Shown here: one piece after another, positions 62,101 to 64,000 of the stretch
Numbering within the stretch: position 1 is the first letter of the stretch
Layout: each line of letters starts with the position of its first letter
Origin: Piromyces finnis
Lineage: Eukaryota > Neocallimastigomycota > Neocallimastigomycetes > Neocallimastigales > Neocallimastigaceae
Direction of reading: 5' to 3'
DNA length: 64,000 bases
NCBI GenBank assembly: GCA_002104945.1
Contig: MCFH01000004.1
Span: 124,001 to 188,000, forward strand
Position numbers and translations under genes: made by a program
Notes under the pieces: model-generated
Database searches by the model: none
What the model saw: only the letters and a program-made list of their open reading frames with translations
Told to the model about the DNA's origin: nothing

Positions 62101-64000
62101 CTTTTCATATTGGTTTTCTTCTTCATTAATAGGTGTATCAATAATTTCATTTTCTCTATTATATTTAATAGGTGTTAAATAGCATACATTTGAATTGTTT
62201 GATCCCGGTAAAGGTGTTGGTGAAATTAAATGTTTTTGTTGAGAATATTCGATTTCCATTGAATCTCCATCAATAACAATAGGATCAATGAGAATACTTT
62301 TTTTATCTTTTCTTATACTATTTTCATTATCAGATTCATCTTCACTGCTACTACTATCTAAGTTTATAATTCTTGGGTATTTAGTAGTAGGAGTGAGGGG
62401 TATCGATCTCATAGTTTGAATAGCATTATTCAAAAAACTTGTATCCATTAATCCTGAATCATTTAATCTTTTGTTTGGTGAATAATCCTTATTATTAGTA
62501 TTACTGACATGATATTCATCATTGTTGTTTGTAACTTCAATTTCATTTCGTACCTTTTCTGTCAAAACAATACCATATTTTTCTGTTTTATCTTCTTGGG
62601 TTTTTTCTTCCATTTTTTCTTCTTTTGCTTCAACCTCTTCATCACTATTGATTTCGTTATTTTGAGTAAGGTGAATACTTTGATCTGATATCTCTATTGC
62701 GCTATTGTTACTACAAAATGATAAATCTCTAATTTCTTTAAAGAGCCTCTCATTGTTATATGCATACTCTTGCTTCTTTTTATTTTCTTTTTTCCCAGTA
62801 ACATTAATTACTAATGATTTATTAGATAATAAATTAATATTATTTTGTTCTTGATTCTTATACTCAATGTCACCACTAATTAATTTTCCATTTGTATTCT
62901 TGGAATTCTCAAACTCTATAATCGGATTATTATTATTAATACTTTTATCCTTACTTTCACCGTTACATACTTTATCATTTTTATTATTGTTGTTACCTTC
63001 ATCTTCATCTTTGTTATTATCATTCATTTCATTTGGAGATATGATCATATTATGTTCTCGTTGGGTGATATTTTTATCACTACCATTATTACTATTATTA
63101 TTACTATTATTATCACTTTTAATATCACCATTATTATTATTAATATTAACTGAATTTGATGAAGCTGTTATTGGTTCCTCTATTGGTAAACATTTATTTG
63201 ATAAAGATTTACTTGGTATTAATGTTGAAATGGAAGGATCAAAACCAATACTTAATTTATCTTTAGATTCTAAACTTTGATGATTTTCTGGGTTTTCAAA
63301 TATATATGATATTGATGACTCTGATAATGGTGATATATCACTTTTATCACTTATAGTTTTATCCATTAATTTATAACTTGCGTTTTTACAATCATTATCA
63401 TTTTCAACTTCCATATTAAATAACTCAAAATCTGCTGATGTGGGACATATTTTTGGTTTATTAATAAACACTTCACTATTATGTTCAAATAATATACTAT
63501 TTGAGATTGATGCATCAGTTAAATCCATAATATTTTTAATATCATTATTAGCTATTAAATTTGATTTGTCAGAAGAATCCTTTACAACCTTAATATTATC
63601 AGCATTGATTGTATTATCATCTTTATTCAAAATTTCTTTATCCTTTTCATTTGAAAATCCTGAAGCTCTTGTTAAAGCAAAAGTATCTTCCATAAAGCCA
63701 ATAATATAACCACCAAAAGACATCTTGTTAATAATATGTTTTGTGTATGAGTGATCTTTAAGCTTTTTTAGATAATAAACTTTATAATAATGTTTGCCAT
63801 TTTCTAATAAATACATAATAGTAATTATAATAATATAAAATATAAAATATATATATGTGTACCTATGTAAGTAAATTAAAACTCATAAAAAATAAAATAA
63901 AAAAATTTTTTATCTAAATTTAGTTATCTATAAATTATATTATTACCATATTTTGTAAATGCTTGTTCTTTGTCATATACAGCTTCATCTTCATCATTAA
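59191..64000 (-). CDS. MUS81: MUS81 structure-selective endonuclease with very long Asn-rich N-terminal region (5' end outside window)
   Basis: Exons 64000-63947 (partial), 63803-60184, 60066-59854, 59734-59490 and 59350-59191 give at least 1429 residues. The ERCC4 nuclease domain is complete: LILDNREVSSKTDRNYIQDN, LVLGDVTWIAKEKKPNG, VVLDHIIERKRIDDLISSIK (containing ERKxxxD), DGRFREQKNRLKNCGI, IYLVEG. It is followed by FFIKRTSNIEETMNYFSIIT and a helix-hairpin-helix region (WLQCIRGVSSDKANTIIYKY). This is the MUS81 order, not EME1 or XPF. Known role: with EME1/Mms4, cleaves branched recombination and replication-fork intermediates in the nucleus. The roughly 1000 residues before the nuclease are acidic, Asn/Ser/Glu-rich and disordered, far beyond the usual 550-650 residue length. 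No N-terminal HhH or winged-helix domain is recognisable in the visible part; the start YLKKLKDHSYTKHIINKMSF is of unknown affinity. Annotated starts at 63816 would be an intron read-through. Confidence 0.92.

Noticed and set aside
63804-63816. Upstream ATG at 63816 as the MUS81 start
   Set aside because: The segment just before 63803 looks like an intron acceptor (TTATTAG), and an in-phase upstream exon ends at 63947 with a GTAATA donor, so the true start is outside the window.

Overview
The window looks like nuclear DNA of a very AT-rich eukaryote, most likely an anaerobic gut fungus (Neocallimastigomycota). Grounds: non-coding DNA is almost pure A/T with long homopolymer and di/tri/tetranucleotide runs; genes carry several short GT..AG introns with GTAAGT/GTAAAT-like donors; proteins have long Asn runs encoded by pure AAT; and two genes join a bacterial-type sugar-binding-protein ectodomain to a class C GPCR 7TM core, an architecture I know mainly from gut fungi. 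A dictyostelid-like amoeba would share the base composition but fits the gene content less well. The organism call is inference. Exon models were built by hand from splice sites and reading phase, and every multi-exon model closes in frame.

Layout. 1-3000 (-): TBC Rab-GAP with two GRAM domains (3' end cut off by the window edge). 4578-8246 (-): CPSF6-like cleavage factor Im large subunit (acidic N-terminus, RRM, Gly/Pro/Asn region, RS tail). 9898-11153 (-): unknown membrane-anchored or secreted protein. 11154-14752: gene-poor, with a 246-bp TAAA array. 14753-15785 (+): short EF-hand protein with a QQGGY/PPPGG N-terminus. 16269-16734 (+): Gemin7-like SMN-complex protein. 17674-18546 (+): intronless rhomboid protease. 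20619-26607 (+): CHD1 remodeller. 27739-28451 (+): thioredoxin. 29329-30064 (-): decayed CPBP (CAAX-type) protease-like pseudogene.

30942-33736 and 35256-38055 (+): tandem paralogous class C GPCRs with solute-binding-protein ectodomains, probably carbohydrate sensors. 39881-44164 and 45824-49845 (+): two adjacent NF-X1 zinc-finger proteins; only the second keeps an R3H domain. 50425-55473 (-): eight-exon Asn/Gln-rich protein of unknown function. 56622-58590 (-): secreted histidine acid phosphatase. 59191-64000 (-): MUS81 nuclease with a giant Asn-rich acidic N-terminal extension, 5' end outside the window.

There is no operon-like logic. Most genes are nuclear housekeeping (chromatin, 3'-end processing, snRNP assembly, DNA repair) interleaved with lineage-specific sensory and secreted proteins. 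The most interesting element is the tandem SBP-GPCR pair, which combines conserved gene structure with patchy near-identity that suggests recent duplication and gene conversion.
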